Shown in pieces: positions 1 to 8,518 of a stretch of DNA of 21,876 nucleotides. Position numbers and translations under genes: made by a program. The DNA comes from CAZCBD01 sp964496755. GTDB taxonomy: Bacteria > Bacteroidota > Ignavibacteria > Ignavibacteriales > Melioribacteraceae. Under the pieces are notes generated by a model, which saw nothing but the letters and a program-made list of their open reading frames with translations, ran no database searches and was not told where the DNA came from. The stretch is from contig CAZCBD010000023.1 of assembly GCA_964496755.1 (NCBI GenBank), forward strand, positions 1-21,876, in the 5' to 3' direction. Position 1 is the stretch's first letter; the number at the start of each line of letters is the position of its first letter.

Positions 1-547
1 AAAAACTAATGTAGAGTTTTTCGGCAATATCGTTGGTTGTATCGCCAAGAGTAATTAATTTTAAGACTTCAATTTCTCTTTTAGTAAGCGGTACTGTTTG
101 ATTTGTCTTTTTAGGCTTATTTTTGTTTTGTATTTTTCTTGCCAATATTTCCGAAACTTTTTCATCAAAGAAAGTTTCTCCATTTGCTATTTTTTTTAAT
201 GCCTTAATTAGAACTTGCATATCATCCAGTTTAAAAATATATCCGTCAACACCTGCTGAAACCGCATCATAAACAAATGATTCATCATCAAACATTGTAA
301 GAATTAAAATTTTTACGGGTCAGTCCATAGCCCTGATTTCTCGGGTTGTTTCAATTCCGTTTTTATAAGGCATCTCAATATCCATTAAAATTATATCAGG
401 TTTAATTGTTTCTGCTTTTAAAACCGTTTCATTGCCATCTTTTGAAAAACCAACTATTTTAAATACCGAATCTGTTTGTAACGCCAATTTTAATCCGTCT
501 CTTAAAATCGCATGATCATCGGCAATTAAAATTTTAATTTTATTCAT
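1..547 (-). pseudogene. NarL/FixJ-family response regulator, interrupted by an in-frame TGA and cut by the window edge
   Basis: Reads as a two-component DNA-binding response regulator. The receiver domain starts at ATG 547-545, with the acidic pair D10/D11 and phospho-acceptor D56 in LMDIEMP. At codon 76 (322-320) there is a TGA. The same frame continues past it without another stop to base 1: the conserved Thr of ILT, then IFK with the conserved Lys, then a LuxR-type helix-turn-helix beginning PLTKREIEVLKLITLGDTT and running off the edge. A family member of about 215 residues would need roughly 30 more codons outside the window. The start overlaps the end of the upstream sensor kinase by 8 bases, with a GGAGAAAGCGGA ribosome site, so the two are co-transcribed partners. 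The TGA could be a real nonsense mutation, a sequencing error (TGG to TGA) or, less likely, recoding. An upstream ATG at 568 is possible but lies before the conserved N-terminus. Confidence 0.8.
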
Positions 548-2465
548 TTCCGCTTTCTCCGTATTCAACGGGTACTTCTAAAATAATTACAGTACCTTTT
601 CCCGGCTCCGATTCAATACTTAAACTCCCGTTTATATTCTTTGCTCTTTCTTGCATATTTATCAGCCCGAAGGTTTCTTTCTTTTCCGCACAAACTATCA
701 TACCCTTTTCGTTCACCTTTTCCGAACTTAGAGTTTCATCCGAATAATTTTCAAATTCATTAAAACCAATTCCGTTATCTTTAATAATTACAAACAAATT
801 TTCATTTTCATAAAAAGAAATAGTAACCTCTGAAGCCCTGCTGTGTTTTTTTATATTTGTAAAAGCTTCTTGAACAATTCTATATATATTTAATTCGATA
901 TTTTTGTCGTATCTTTTTGCTAAAAAATCGGAATCAAAATTCACCTGTATTCCACAACTTCTAATTTCATCGGAAAGTTTTTTTATTGCGGCTTTCAGTC
1001 CGTAATTATCAATTGCAACAGGATGCAGCTGATGAATTATGCCTTTTAATTCCACCCCCGCTTTATCAATTAAATATTTTGTATTAGAAATTTCTCTGAT
1101 CTTTTTGTTATTCTGTTGCTCAAAAATATCGAGATTACATTTTGCAGTATATAGAATTGCACCGATTTCATCGTGCAATTCTCGGGATATTCGTTTACGT
1201 TCTTCTTCAATTCTCTCTAAAAATAAAATGGCATGTTTTTGTTTTAATTCCAATTCCGATTTTATCTCTTCAGCTTTAAACTCGGTAGTAACATTTTCAA
1301 GAATACATACTATTCTGAATATCTTATTATGCTTATTTTTAACAGAATAAAAATGAAATCTAAAAACAATTCCTTCATTAAACTTTCCATTTTCTTCAAC
1401 ATCAAAATAAATCGGTTTACTGCTATATTTACCACCTTTCTTAAATATTTTTTTTATATCACCATAAAGATTATAGTAGGAAAAAACCTTATCTTTTTTG
1501 AGAATGTAATTTTCAATTGATACCTCAGGATAAATAATCCTCCAAACATTTCTAAAAGCATTGTTTATATCAACAATAGAACCGTCTTTATCATAAACAC
1601 AAATTGGAAATGTAGATTGCTCAATTAAAGCTTTTAATTCTTCAGTACGTTCATCAACCATTTGTTCTAATAAAAGTTTTGAATCTTTTAGCTGCTTCTC
1701 TTGCTGCTTTCGCTTCGAAACATCACGAATAATTAATGTATATTGAAATTTTTTATTTAATTCCCATTGCGAATATGAAAGTTCAATCGGGAAAATATCC
1801 CCGTTAGATTTTTTACCCTTTAGTTCGATAGCATTACCAATTATAGAAACCCCTTTATTTACAAACCTATCCACTCCTTTTTTTAAATGATTAATAAAAA
1901 TATCAGGCAAAAGTTTTTTTATTTCCATTTTCACCAAATCTTCTTCCTTGTAACCAAATAATTTTACAGCACTTAAATTTACAGATGTAATAATTCCATC
2001 TTCATCATGCGTTATTACCGCATCTGTAGCCGAATAAAATAAAGCCCGATATTTCAGTTCGCTTTCAACAAGTTTTTTTTCTATTTCAGATTTATGAAGA
2101 GCAATTTGAATTGTAGTTTTTAATTCTCTTTCCGAAAAGGGTTTTACTATATATCCGTATGGTTCCGTAAACTTAGCCCTGTGAATTGTTCCTTCATCAC
2201 TTAAGGCAGAAATAAATATGAAAGGCACATGAAATTTTTCTTTTATAATTGAAGCGGTTAAAATTCCATCTAACTCTCCGTTCAGCATTATATCCATCAA
2301 AATCAAATCCGGTATTTCCGTCTCCAAATATTCTAACGCCTTTTCACCACTCGAAAGTAAATTAATTACTTCGTAACCAAGTTTTACAAGTTTGTTTTTT
2401 AAATCTAACGCAACAATTCTTTCATCTTCAATTATTAAAACTTTTGCTCTGTTCATTTTACCCAT
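540..2465 (-). CDS. Hybrid sensor histidine kinase, REC-PAS-PAS-HisKA_3-HATPase
   Basis: Sensor kinase of the NarX/DegS-like class, 641 residues, with no membrane segments, so cytoplasmic. Domains in order: receiver domain about 5-122 (acceptor D58 in LILMDIM, K108 in YIVKPF); PAS 1 about 130-250; a short coiled linker; PAS 2 about 275-397; HisKA_3 dimerisation helix with phospho-accepting H431 in RISRELHDEIG; ATPase domain with N-box EAFTNIKKHS (533-542), DNGIGF (563-568), GLINMQERA (600-608) and PGKGT near the end. About 31 residues lie between DNGIGF and GLINM, longer than usual for this class. The following response regulator overlaps its 3' end, giving a kinase-regulator pair. An N-terminal receiver means another kinase may control this one. 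Start is ATG 2465 or, with equal plausibility, ATG 2456 (MNRAKVLIIEDE); neither has a strong ribosome site. The signal sensed cannot be read from sequence. Confidence 0.9.
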   Translation of the reverse strand: MGKMNRAKVLIIEDERIVALDLKNKLVKLGYEVINLLSSGEKALEYLETEIPDLILMDIMLNGELDGILTASIIKEKFHVPFIFISALSDEGTIHRAKFTEPYGYIVKPFSERELKTTIQIALHKSEIEKKLVESELKYRALFYSATDAVITHDEDGIITSVNLSAVKLFGYKEEDLVKMEIKKLLPDIFINHLKKGVDRFVNKGVSIIGNAIELKGKKSNGDIFPIELSYSQWELNKKFQYTLIIRDVSKRKQQEKQLKDSKLLLEQMVDERTEELKALIEQSTFPICVYDKDGSIVDINNAFRNVWRIIYPEVSIENYILKKDKVFSYYNLYGDIKKIFKKGGKYSSKPIYFDVEENGKFNEGIVFRFHFYSVKNKHNKIFRIVCILENVTTEFKAEEIKSELELKQKHAILFLERIEEERKRISRELHDEIGAILYTAKCNLDIFEQQNNKKIREISNTKYLIDKAGVELKGIIHQLHPVAIDNYGLKAAIKKLSDEIRSCGIQVNFDSDFLAKRYDKNIELNIYRIVQEAFTNIKKHSRASEVTISFYENENLFVIIKDNGIGFNEFENYSDETLSSEKVNEKGMIVCAEKKETFGLINMQERAKNINGSLSIESEPGKGTVIILEVPVEYGESGNE

Positions 2466-2470
2466 TTTTT

Positions 2471-2491
2471 TATACTATATAATAAAGTATA
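2471..2491. repeat. AT-rich inverted repeat upstream of the kinase
   Basis: TATACT (2471-2476) and AGTATA (2486-2491) form a 6-base inverted repeat just upstream of the kinase start, in the divergent region shared with the chemotaxis gene. It could be an operator half-site pair, but such AT-only repeats arise easily by chance in this DNA. Confidence 0.25.
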
Positions 2492-2585
2492 ATCGAAAGT
2501 TTTTATTTTGAATTGAAAATAACTTTTAAAAAGAATAAATTGATTTTTAAATACAAACTTCAGCTAATTTTTTATGGAGAGTTAA

Positions 2586-4139
2586 ATGCCTAAAAGTTTA
2601 ATTAAAACAATGCAAATTCAGAATTCGGTTTTTCTTTTGCTTTCCGTAATTTTGCTTTGCATCTCGGTCTTTGTAATTGACTTCAACTTATTTCTTTTTA
2701 GTATTTCAATTTTAATATCTCTTTATTCAATTTTTACTTTTGTCAGTAATAAGAAATTGATCTTATTTTTTGATAAAATCAAATTAACCATTCGAAAGAT
2801 TTGTGATGGTGAACCATCACCGGAGTTTTCGGTAAATGATTTTTCCGAGATAAATGAAATAGCTCAGCTTTTAAAAAACTCCGCACTTGTTGATTCTAAT
2901 TCGGCAATATTTAATGAAGTATTAGGAAACGGGGATTTTGAAAATTTACCGAATTTAATTTCATCCAAAAATCCTGCGGAAAAAAATTTAGCTAATTTAT
3001 TTATTGACATTGAAACTGTTTCGCAAAAAATTAAAGACGGTTATATTCACACTCGAATTGATGAATCAAATTATTCCGATAATTTCAAGGAATTTGTCCA
3101 TAAAATAAACGAAGCCTTTGATTCGTTTGATATTCCGATGGAACATACAATCGGATTTTTGAATAGAATGGCTGTTGGCAATTTAACAGGTGAAATGGAA
3201 TATAACTTTAAAGCCGATCAACAAGAAATTCAAAACAGTTTAAATGCACTGGGAAAAATGTTAGGAAATTTAATTAGAAATTTAAATAGGGCAGTAGATG
3301 AAACATCAAAAGGTGGTCAGGAAATATCATCGAGCACCGAGCAAATGACAGCCGATGCAGAAGAATTAAGTCTTCAGACAAATGAAATAGCCTCTTCAAT
3401 AGACGAAATGGCAAACACAATTATAGAGAATACCAAAAGCACCACAAATGCCGCACAAACAGCTGAAAAAGCAGGAACCATTGCTTTACACGGTGGTGAA
3501 GCTGTTAAGGAAACCGTTGCCGGAATAAACAAAGTGGCAGATGTTTTTAAATCCGCTGCCGTTACTGTTGATGAATTGGGAAAAAGTAGCGACCAAATAG
3601 GCGAAATTATTCAAGTAATTAATGATATTGCAGACCAAACCAACTTGCTTGCTTTAAATGCTGCAATTGAAGCGGCACGTGCTGGTGAACAAGGACGTGG
3701 TTTTGCCGTTGTTGCCGATGAGGTTAGAAAATTGGCCGAACGAACTACCAAAGCCACTAAGGAAATTTCCGATACTATTAAAAAAATTCAGGTTGATACT
3801 ACCGAAGCCGTACAATCCATGAGAAAAGGTGAACGCGACGTTAACGAAGGAATCACTCTTGCCAACAAGGCCGGAGATGCATTGAACGAAATCATTACTG
3901 TTTTTAACAATGTAAAAGATGAAATTAGTCAAGTAGCCGCGGCAAGCGAAGAACAAGCTTCAAACGCAAATGAAATTAGACGAAACGTTGAAGGCATCGC
4001 CAATATTACCAATGGTAATATCAATTCCATTCAACAAGTTGCCCGTGCGGCCGATCATTTAAATCGCTTAACCGACGAATTAAAAACTTTTATTAAAGAT
4101 TTTAAAACTGATGATTCTACTAAATATTTATCAAATTAA
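2586..4139 (+). CDS. Methyl-accepting chemotaxis protein without a periplasmic sensor domain
   Basis: Chemoreceptor of 517 residues. Two hydrophobic segments (about 13-31 and 33-54) are joined by only a few residues, so there is essentially no periplasmic ligand domain. A cytoplasmic linker of about 150 residues follows with HAMP-like helices (about 185-235, FLNRMAVGNLTGEMEYNF). The long signalling hairpin has its conserved CheA/CheW-binding tip at 350-387 (DQTNLLALNAAIEAARAG then RGFAVVADEVRKLAERT). Flanking Ser/Glu/Gln-rich helices are candidate CheR/CheB methylation regions; no C-terminal CheR-tether pentapeptide is visible. The start ATG has GGAG seven bases upstream (tatggagagttaa). It is divergent from the kinase at 540-2465. 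No che genes are visible, so CheA/CheW must lie elsewhere. It may sense an internal or membrane signal such as energy state; this is inference from the missing outer domain. Confidence 0.93.
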   Translation: MPKSLIKTMQIQNSVFLLLSVILLCISVFVIDFNLFLFSISILISLYSIFTFVSNKKLILFFDKIKLTIRKICDGEPSPEFSVNDFSEINEIAQLLKNSALVDSNSAIFNEVLGNGDFENLPNLISSKNPAEKNLANLFIDIETVSQKIKDGYIHTRIDESNYSDNFKEFVHKINEAFDSFDIPMEHTIGFLNRMAVGNLTGEMEYNFKADQQEIQNSLNALGKMLGNLIRNLNRAVDETSKGGQEISSSTEQMTADAEELSLQTNEIASSIDEMANTIIENTKSTTNAAQTAEKAGTIALHGGEAVKETVAGINKVADVFKSAAVTVDELGKSSDQIGEIIQVINDIADQTNLLALNAAIEAARAGEQGRGFAVVADEVRKLAERTTKATKEISDTIKKIQVDTTEAVQSMRKGERDVNEGITLANKAGDALNEIITVFNNVKDEISQVAAASEEQASNANEIRRNVEGIANITNGNINSIQQVARAADHLNRLTDELKTFIKDFKTDDSTKYLSN

Positions 4140-4175
4140 ATTTTATTATTTACTCTCTCTCCCCTCGATTAACTG

Positions 4176-4207
4176 AAAGCTCCTATTCTTTGGAGCTTTA
4201 TTTTTAT
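4176..4207 (+). terminator. Rho-independent terminator after the chemotaxis gene
   Basis: Perfect 8-base stem AAAGCTCC / GGAGCTTT (4176-4183 with 4192-4199), 8-base loop, then ATTTTTA. It lies 36 bases after the chemoreceptor stop codon. Confidence 0.8.
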
Positions 4208-4261
4208 TGACAATTGCAATTTTTATTTTTTTTTATAGTTTATATGAAAAGGAGGATGATT

Positions 4262-4573
4262 ATGACTATTAAAAAGAAATATTTGAAAACCAAACCTGTT
4301 TGCAAAATCACATTTATAATTCCGAGTTCTATTTCCAAACAATATAATTCCGCTTCAATTGTTGGTACTTTTAACGATTGGAATAAAAATGAAAACCAAA
4401 TGATAAAATTAAAAACAACCGGTGAATTTAAAACTACTCTAAATTTACCAATTAATCGTAAATACTATTTCAGATATTTACTTGACGAACATATTTGGCA
4501 TAACGATGAATCTGCCGATGCTTATGAAAAAACAGAATACGGAGATAGCGATAATTGTGTTTTGAATGTTTAG
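4262..4573 (+). CDS. Small stand-alone CBM48 / AMPK-type glycogen-binding domain protein
   Basis: Protein of 103 residues consisting of little more than one early-set beta-sandwich of the CBM48/isoamylase N-terminal type, which binds alpha-glucans such as glycogen. Seen directly: the hallmark GTFNDW at 35-40, a core strand region with GEFKTTLNLP (54-63), and YYFRYLLDEHIWHND (68-82), matching the strand typical of these domains. There is no signal peptide and no catalytic domain, so it is probably cytoplasmic. The start was chosen because a near-perfect AAAGGAGG sits six bases before ATG 4262; an in-frame extension to 4214 would place that site inside the gene. It lies alone between two terminators and is convergent with purB. 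No glycogen genes are adjacent. The fold call is good; the role (regulatory or scaffolding protein on glycogen) is inference. Confidence 0.8.
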   Translation: MTIKKKYLKTKPVCKITFIIPSSISKQYNSASIVGTFNDWNKNENQMIKLKTTGEFKTTLNLPINRKYYFRYLLDEHIWHNDESADAYEKTEYGDSDNCVLNV

Positions 4574-4600
4574 TTTTTTCCCATTAATATTTATCTTTGT

Positions 4601-4630
4601 AAAAAAAAAAGCGTTGACCACAATCAACGC
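4601..4630 (-). terminator. Rho-independent terminator of purB
   Basis: Stem GCGTTGA / TCAACGC (4611-4617 with 4624-4630), 6-base loop. Read on the minus strand it is followed by ten Ts (complement of 4601-4610), as expected for termination of purB, which stops at 4658. On the plus strand the following bases are only weakly T-rich. Confidence 0.85.
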
Positions 4631-4657
4631 TTTCATAAAAATCTAATTTTCATCAAA

Positions 4658-6083
4658 TTACAAAATTCGTCCCGGATTATAATCTTTAGCTTCCGGATAT
4701 TTTTTAACATAGTTGTAAACTTCTTCAATAAATATCTGTACTTGCTTTTTTGCATTTCCGATAAGCACTTCAGCATTATTAACAATTGAATTTAATTTAT
4801 CAGAAGATAAATTTAACCTAGAATCAGCAGCAAGTCTTTGTAATAAATTATTTTCTGAAATTTTACCGTTTCGTAAATCTCTAACGGTTGCAACAGCATG
4901 TTCTTTAATAATCTCATGTGCTTCCTCTCTAGGCACACCGTTTTTTACCGCTTCCATCAAAATAGTAGTGGTAGAAAGAAAGGGAAAATAATATTTATTT
5001 TCACGCTCCATAACAGGTTCAAAAATTTCCATTTGATTTAGAACAGTTAAAAAAGTCTCTAGTGCACCATCAATAGCAAAAAAACTATCGGGAAGTGCTA
5101 CTCTTCTAACTACCGAGCAGGACACATCGCCTTCGTTCCACTGGTCCCCGGCAAGCCCTGTCAGCATCGTAACATAACCGGCTAATATTTTTTGGAAACC
5201 ATTAATTCTTTCGCAGGAACGGCTATTCATTTTGTGTGGCATTGCCGAAGAACCTGTTTGCCCTTTGGCAAATCCTTCGGATACCGTTTCATTGCCGGCC
5301 ATTATTCGTATGGTTGTAGCAAAACTGCTTAAAGCACTGCCAAGCAAAAACANNNNNNNNNNCCACATCAAAATCAATACTACGAGGATAAACTTGACCA
5401 ACATTTTTCAATACTTTATTTACTTTTAAATGTTTTAGAATTTTATTTTCAAGTTCAGCAACCTTATCTGCATTGCCATTAAACAAAGTCAATTGGTCAA
5501 CCTGTGTTCCTACTGCACCTTTAATGCCACGCACAGGATAATTTTCAATAAGCAATTCAAGTTTTTTTACAGCATAAATAAGTTCCTGCCCGAACATTGC
5601 CATTCTTTTACCAAATGTTGTAGGTTGCGCAGCTACATTGTGAGTTCGAGCGGCAATTATCCTCTCGGAATATTTATCGGCTTTTTCGGAAATCTTGTAT
5701 AAAGCAGCAACCGATTTTTCAATTAATAATTTTAAAGAATGAATAATTTGAAGTTGCTCAACATTTTCGGTTAAGTCTCTGCTGGTCATCCCCTTATGAA
5801 TATGTTGATAACCGGCAAGTTCACAAAATTCATCAATTCTTGCCTTTACATCATGACGTGTTATTCTTTCTCGCTCATCAATAGATTTCAAATTTATCTG
5901 ATGTTTAACTTTTTCATAAGCTTCAATTGCATCGTTGGGAATATCCAAACCAAGTTCTTTTTGGGCTTTCATTAGAGCAATCCAAAAATTTCTTTCAATT
6001 AAAATTTTCCCTTCGGCAGACCAAATATTTTTCATTTCTAACGAGGCATAACGCCCGGCAAGAACATTTCCGATTTGTTCCAT
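4658..6083 (-). CDS. purB: Adenylosuccinate lyase (purine synthesis), split by an assembly gap
   Basis: Catalyses two fumarate-releasing steps of purine synthesis: SAICAR to AICAR and adenylosuccinate to AMP. The N-terminal part (to 5364) carries MTSRDLTENVEQLQI, the AARTHNVAAQPTTFGKRMA region with a catalytic-type His, and GQVYPRSIDFDV. The C-terminal part carries the fumarase/lyase signature GSSAMPHKMNSRSCERI. Between them is a run of Ns at 5353-5362. The two halves are in different frames only because the gap is written as 10 bases. Aligning DV...FATTIR to the family suggests about four missing residues, so about 9 missing bases would restore one frame of about 474 residues, a normal length. 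Start ATG 6083 was chosen for its AAAGGA ribosome site and MEQIGNVLAGRYAS; an in-frame ATG ten codons upstream lacks this. A TATATTTG -7 box lies at 6120-6113. Confidence 0.93.
5353..5362. other. Assembly gap (10 Ns) within purB
   Basis: Ten unspecified bases. The reading frames on each side are joined only if the true length is a multiple of three; family comparison suggests 9. The N run is therefore a placeholder and not a biological frameshift. Confidence 0.95.
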
Positions 6084-6112
6084 TTTAATCCTTTTCTCTA
6101 AATTTGAATACA

Positions 6113-6120
6113 CAAATATA
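6113..6120 (-). promoter_or_regulatory. Candidate purB -7 box (TATATTTG)
   Basis: Minus-strand TATATTTG matches the Bacteroidota TAnnTTTG promoter element and lies 30 bases upstream of the purB ATG. I see no clear TTTG element at the expected distance further upstream. Confidence 0.45.
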
Positions 6121-6194
6121 ACTGTAAATTTTAAATTTATTTTGAATAGTTTTTGTAATTTATTTTGAACCTCAAAAATGTTGCTTTAAAATAA

Positions 6195-6222
6195 GAAATG
6201 CACTTTCGGGAAAGTGCATTTT
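6195..6222 (-). terminator. Rho-independent terminator after the PAS-GAF kinase
   Basis: Stem AAATGCACTTT / AAAGTGCATTT (6196-6206 with 6211-6221) with a 4-base loop, 18 bases past the kinase stop; read on the minus strand it is followed by CTTATTTTA. Confidence 0.75.
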
Positions 6223-6240
6223 CAGAGATTCATTTAGTAA

Positions 6241-7854
6241 TTATTTTTCACAAGGAAAAATAATTGAAAAAGTTGATCCTTTATTCTTTTTACTCTTAAC
6301 TTTTAGCTTAACTTTATTTATATCGGCAAATGCTTTAACCAAAGATAACCCCAGGCCATTTCCTTCAAAGCTTCGCGTGTAACCTGTTTCTTCCTGCGAA
6401 AAATCCTCAAAAATCTTAGGAAGAAATTCATCCGAAATACCGATACCTGTATCTTTAACATCAATTTGCAAACAATTATTGCTATTTTTTCTTACAATAA
6501 CATCCACTTTTCCTTCAGTTGTAAATTTAATTGCATTTTCAACCAGATGAATTATGATTTGATTCATTGATGAAAAATCACAATTAACAAATGGAGATGA
6601 GGTTTGTTTTATTAAATTTAATTCAATTCCTTTGTTGGCTGCACGTTTTTGTAATCGCTCAATTAAAGGTTGAATAACATCTTCAATTAAAAAAACATTT
6701 GAAAATTCCGGTTTGTACTCACCTTTTTGAATTCCCGAAACATTTAGAATTAATTCAAAAGTTCTGATTAATCTATTTCCGCCTCTTTCAACCATTGAAA
6801 AATAACTTTGCAACTCCGGATCAATTTTGTCTTTTATTTCTTCGCGAATTAAAGAAGTAAAGCTTAAAATAGAATTCAGTGGTGTTCTAACTTCGTGGGA
6901 CATTTGCGATAAGAAATTGGTTTTAACTCTTTCCGATTCTTCGGCTTTTCTTTTTGCTTCAATTAATTCTTGCTGATATCTTTTTCTTTCTATTACATGA
7001 GCAAACTGCTCGGAAATAAAATCGATCATTTGCTTTTTATTTTCGTCGTAAGCTTCCGGGTCAGTATAATTTTGGGCTAAAACCAAACCTACAATTTCAT
7101 CTTTTATTGAAATCGGTACACTTAAAAGCAATTGTGGAATTTTCTCAATTTCTTGAATTTCACCTCTGTCTATCAAATCATTAATTTGTGTTGCATCAAT
7201 TAATTCGGAATACTTTCTACCAATTAAATAATTTACCATGACCGAAAGAGATGAATTAAAATCTTTGGGATTATGAAGATATTGAGCATAATTATTGAAA
7301 ATAATTTCAACTTTATTTGTTTTTTCATTTCTAAGAGCAATAACAAAGTTATCTGCCGGTATTATCCGAGATATCAATCCATAAACATCTTCAAATAATT
7401 TGTCGGTATCTTCGTTACGGTTTACGATTTGTGAAATTTTAAAAAGTACTGATTTTAAATACTCTCCGTTTCTTTTTCTTGAAACATCAACAAAAGAAAG
7501 CAATCTAAAATTCTTTCCATCTGCATCGGCAAATTTAATATTAGTTTCGTAGGTTGTAATTTTAATATTATTTTTTGTTAAGATATGATTTTCGCATTTA
7601 TCGAAATTATCATTTTCAATAAATTTTGTGTGCCTTAAAATTTCCTTTTCTTTATCCCTTTCATCAAACAAGGCTTCAATACTTTTTCCCGTCATTTCAA
7701 TGCGGGTATATCCACTTAGGGCAGTAAAAGCGGAATTAACAGTTACTATTGTACCATTTACATCTAATATACACATTGGTATATCCGATGCTTCGAAAAC
7801 CGGTATAGGTAACGCCTTTTTGATTTTGTTAACTAAAAATGAATCTCTGTACAT
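6241..7854 (-). CDS. PAS-GAF sensor histidine kinase
   Basis: Cytoplasmic sensor kinase of 537 residues with no membrane segment. Order: PAS domain about 18-135 (VFEASDIPMCILDVNGTIV...NSAFTALSGYT); GAF domain about 140-290, ending in a helix with AHVIERKRY; a coiled linker; HisKA with phospho-accepting H320 in LSQMSHEVRTPLNSIL; and ATPase motifs N440 (HLVENAIKF), DTGIGIS (468-474) and GNGLGLSLVKAF (498-509). It has no receiver domain and no adjacent response regulator, so its partner is elsewhere. It is a single-gene unit: a candidate -7 box TAATTTTG lies at 7884-7877, an AAGGAAG ribosome site precedes ATG 7854, and a terminator follows. The ligand of the GAF or PAS domain cannot be predicted. 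Confidence 0.92.
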   Translation of the reverse strand: MYRDSFLVNKIKKALPIPVFEASDIPMCILDVNGTIVTVNSAFTALSGYTRIEMTGKSIEALFDERDKEKEILRHTKFIENDNFDKCENHILTKNNIKITTYETNIKFADADGKNFRLLSFVDVSRKRNGEYLKSVLFKISQIVNRNEDTDKLFEDVYGLISRIIPADNFVIALRNEKTNKVEIIFNNYAQYLHNPKDFNSSLSVMVNYLIGRKYSELIDATQINDLIDRGEIQEIEKIPQLLLSVPISIKDEIVGLVLAQNYTDPEAYDENKKQMIDFISEQFAHVIERKRYQQELIEAKRKAEESERVKTNFLSQMSHEVRTPLNSILSFTSLIREEIKDKIDPELQSYFSMVERGGNRLIRTFELILNVSGIQKGEYKPEFSNVFLIEDVIQPLIERLQKRAANKGIELNLIKQTSSPFVNCDFSSMNQIIIHLVENAIKFTTEGKVDVIVRKNSNNCLQIDVKDTGIGISDEFLPKIFEDFSQEETGYTRSFEGNGLGLSLVKAFADINKVKLKVKSKKNKGSTFSIIFPCEK

Positions 7855-7876
7855 AAAACTTACTTCCTTGTAATTT

Positions 7877-7884
7877 CAAAATTA
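7877..7884 (-). promoter_or_regulatory. Candidate -7 box for the PAS-GAF kinase
   Basis: Minus-strand TAATTTTG fits TAnnTTTG, 22 bases upstream of the kinase ATG. No well-spaced -33 element was found. The rest of the intergenic stretch 7855-8056 shows no convincing gene or strong terminator. Confidence 0.35.
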
Positions 7885-8056
7885 TCGCCTGATTACAAAT
7901 TATGTTTAATTTTGTGCAGACGACATACTAACCCAATTTATGTGCCAAAACAAATCCTTTTATTTTAATGCTGAAATGCACTATTTGCTGTTTCGGATGT
8001 CTCATATTGAGAATCTGTAACAAATATTCCCTTTAAGAATTTCATTCCTATTAATA

Positions 8057-8497
8057 CTAATCTCTTTTAAAGATCCTCACAATCTTGGGCATTATGCTTT
8101 TATTGTTTTCCTTTTTCCCTTTTAATAAGAAAAATAATAAATAATAGATTGCAAGTATAAAAATTGTAGAACCAAAAGCATATAATTCCGTTGGATTTTG
8201 ATTCTTGAATATTTCCAGTCCAATTAGGATACCGACAATTAAAATTAACAGGGGAGCTCCATAAAGCATTAAAGATACTTTTAGGAGAACACCCCCGTCA
8301 ACTGAAATTTCTACTCGGTCGCCAATTTTTGCCCCGAATTTATTTATTACAGTAAGAATCTTTTTATCATTTGAACCCGGTTTACAAAACATCTTTGCCC
8401 CGCATTCATGACAGTTCCCATTCTCTGAAATATCAACTTCGGCTATTTCATCTTTCACACTAATTACAACACCTTGTTCATACAATCTTTCTTGCAT
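8057..8497 (-). CDS. RseC/MucC-family SoxR-reducing system protein
   Basis: Membrane protein of 146 residues of the RseC family, which in enterobacteria works with Rnf (Rsx) proteins to keep the SoxR iron-sulfur regulator reduced. Seen: an N-terminal soluble part with GVVISVKDEIAEVDI and the Cys cluster CHECGAKMFC (about 29-38), the GDRVEISV segment before the membrane, then two adjacent hydrophobic helices (about 72-95 and 106-125) and a basic C-terminus. It starts 21 bases after the rnfB stop and is the last gene of the rnf operon. The family and its partnership with Rnf are well known; a SoxR link in this organism is not shown, so maintenance or assembly of the Rnf complex is an equally good guess. 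Confidence 0.85.
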   Translation of the reverse strand: MQERLYEQGVVISVKDEIAEVDISENGNCHECGAKMFCKPGSNDKKILTVINKFGAKIGDRVEISVDGGVLLKVSLMLYGAPLLILIVGILIGLEIFKNQNPTELYAFGSTIFILAIYYLLFFLLKGKKENNKSIMPKIVRIFKRD

Positions 8498-8518
8498 ACC
8501 AAACTCAAAAAATATTAA

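Noticed and set aside
320..322. UGA reassigned to tryptophan or glycine genome-wide
   Set aside because: The rnfD and MEMO-family genes end in TGA at their natural lengths, TGG is used normally for Trp, and no other gene here has an internal TGA.
5289..5404. True frameshift or gene split in purB
   Set aside because: The frame change coincides with the N run, whose length is arbitrary; motifs on both sides join without loss if about 9 bases are missing.
7928..8005. Small minus-strand reading frame of 25 codons between the PAS-GAF kinase and the RseC-family gene
   Set aside because: No ribosome site, no recognisable features, and frames of this length are expected by chance.
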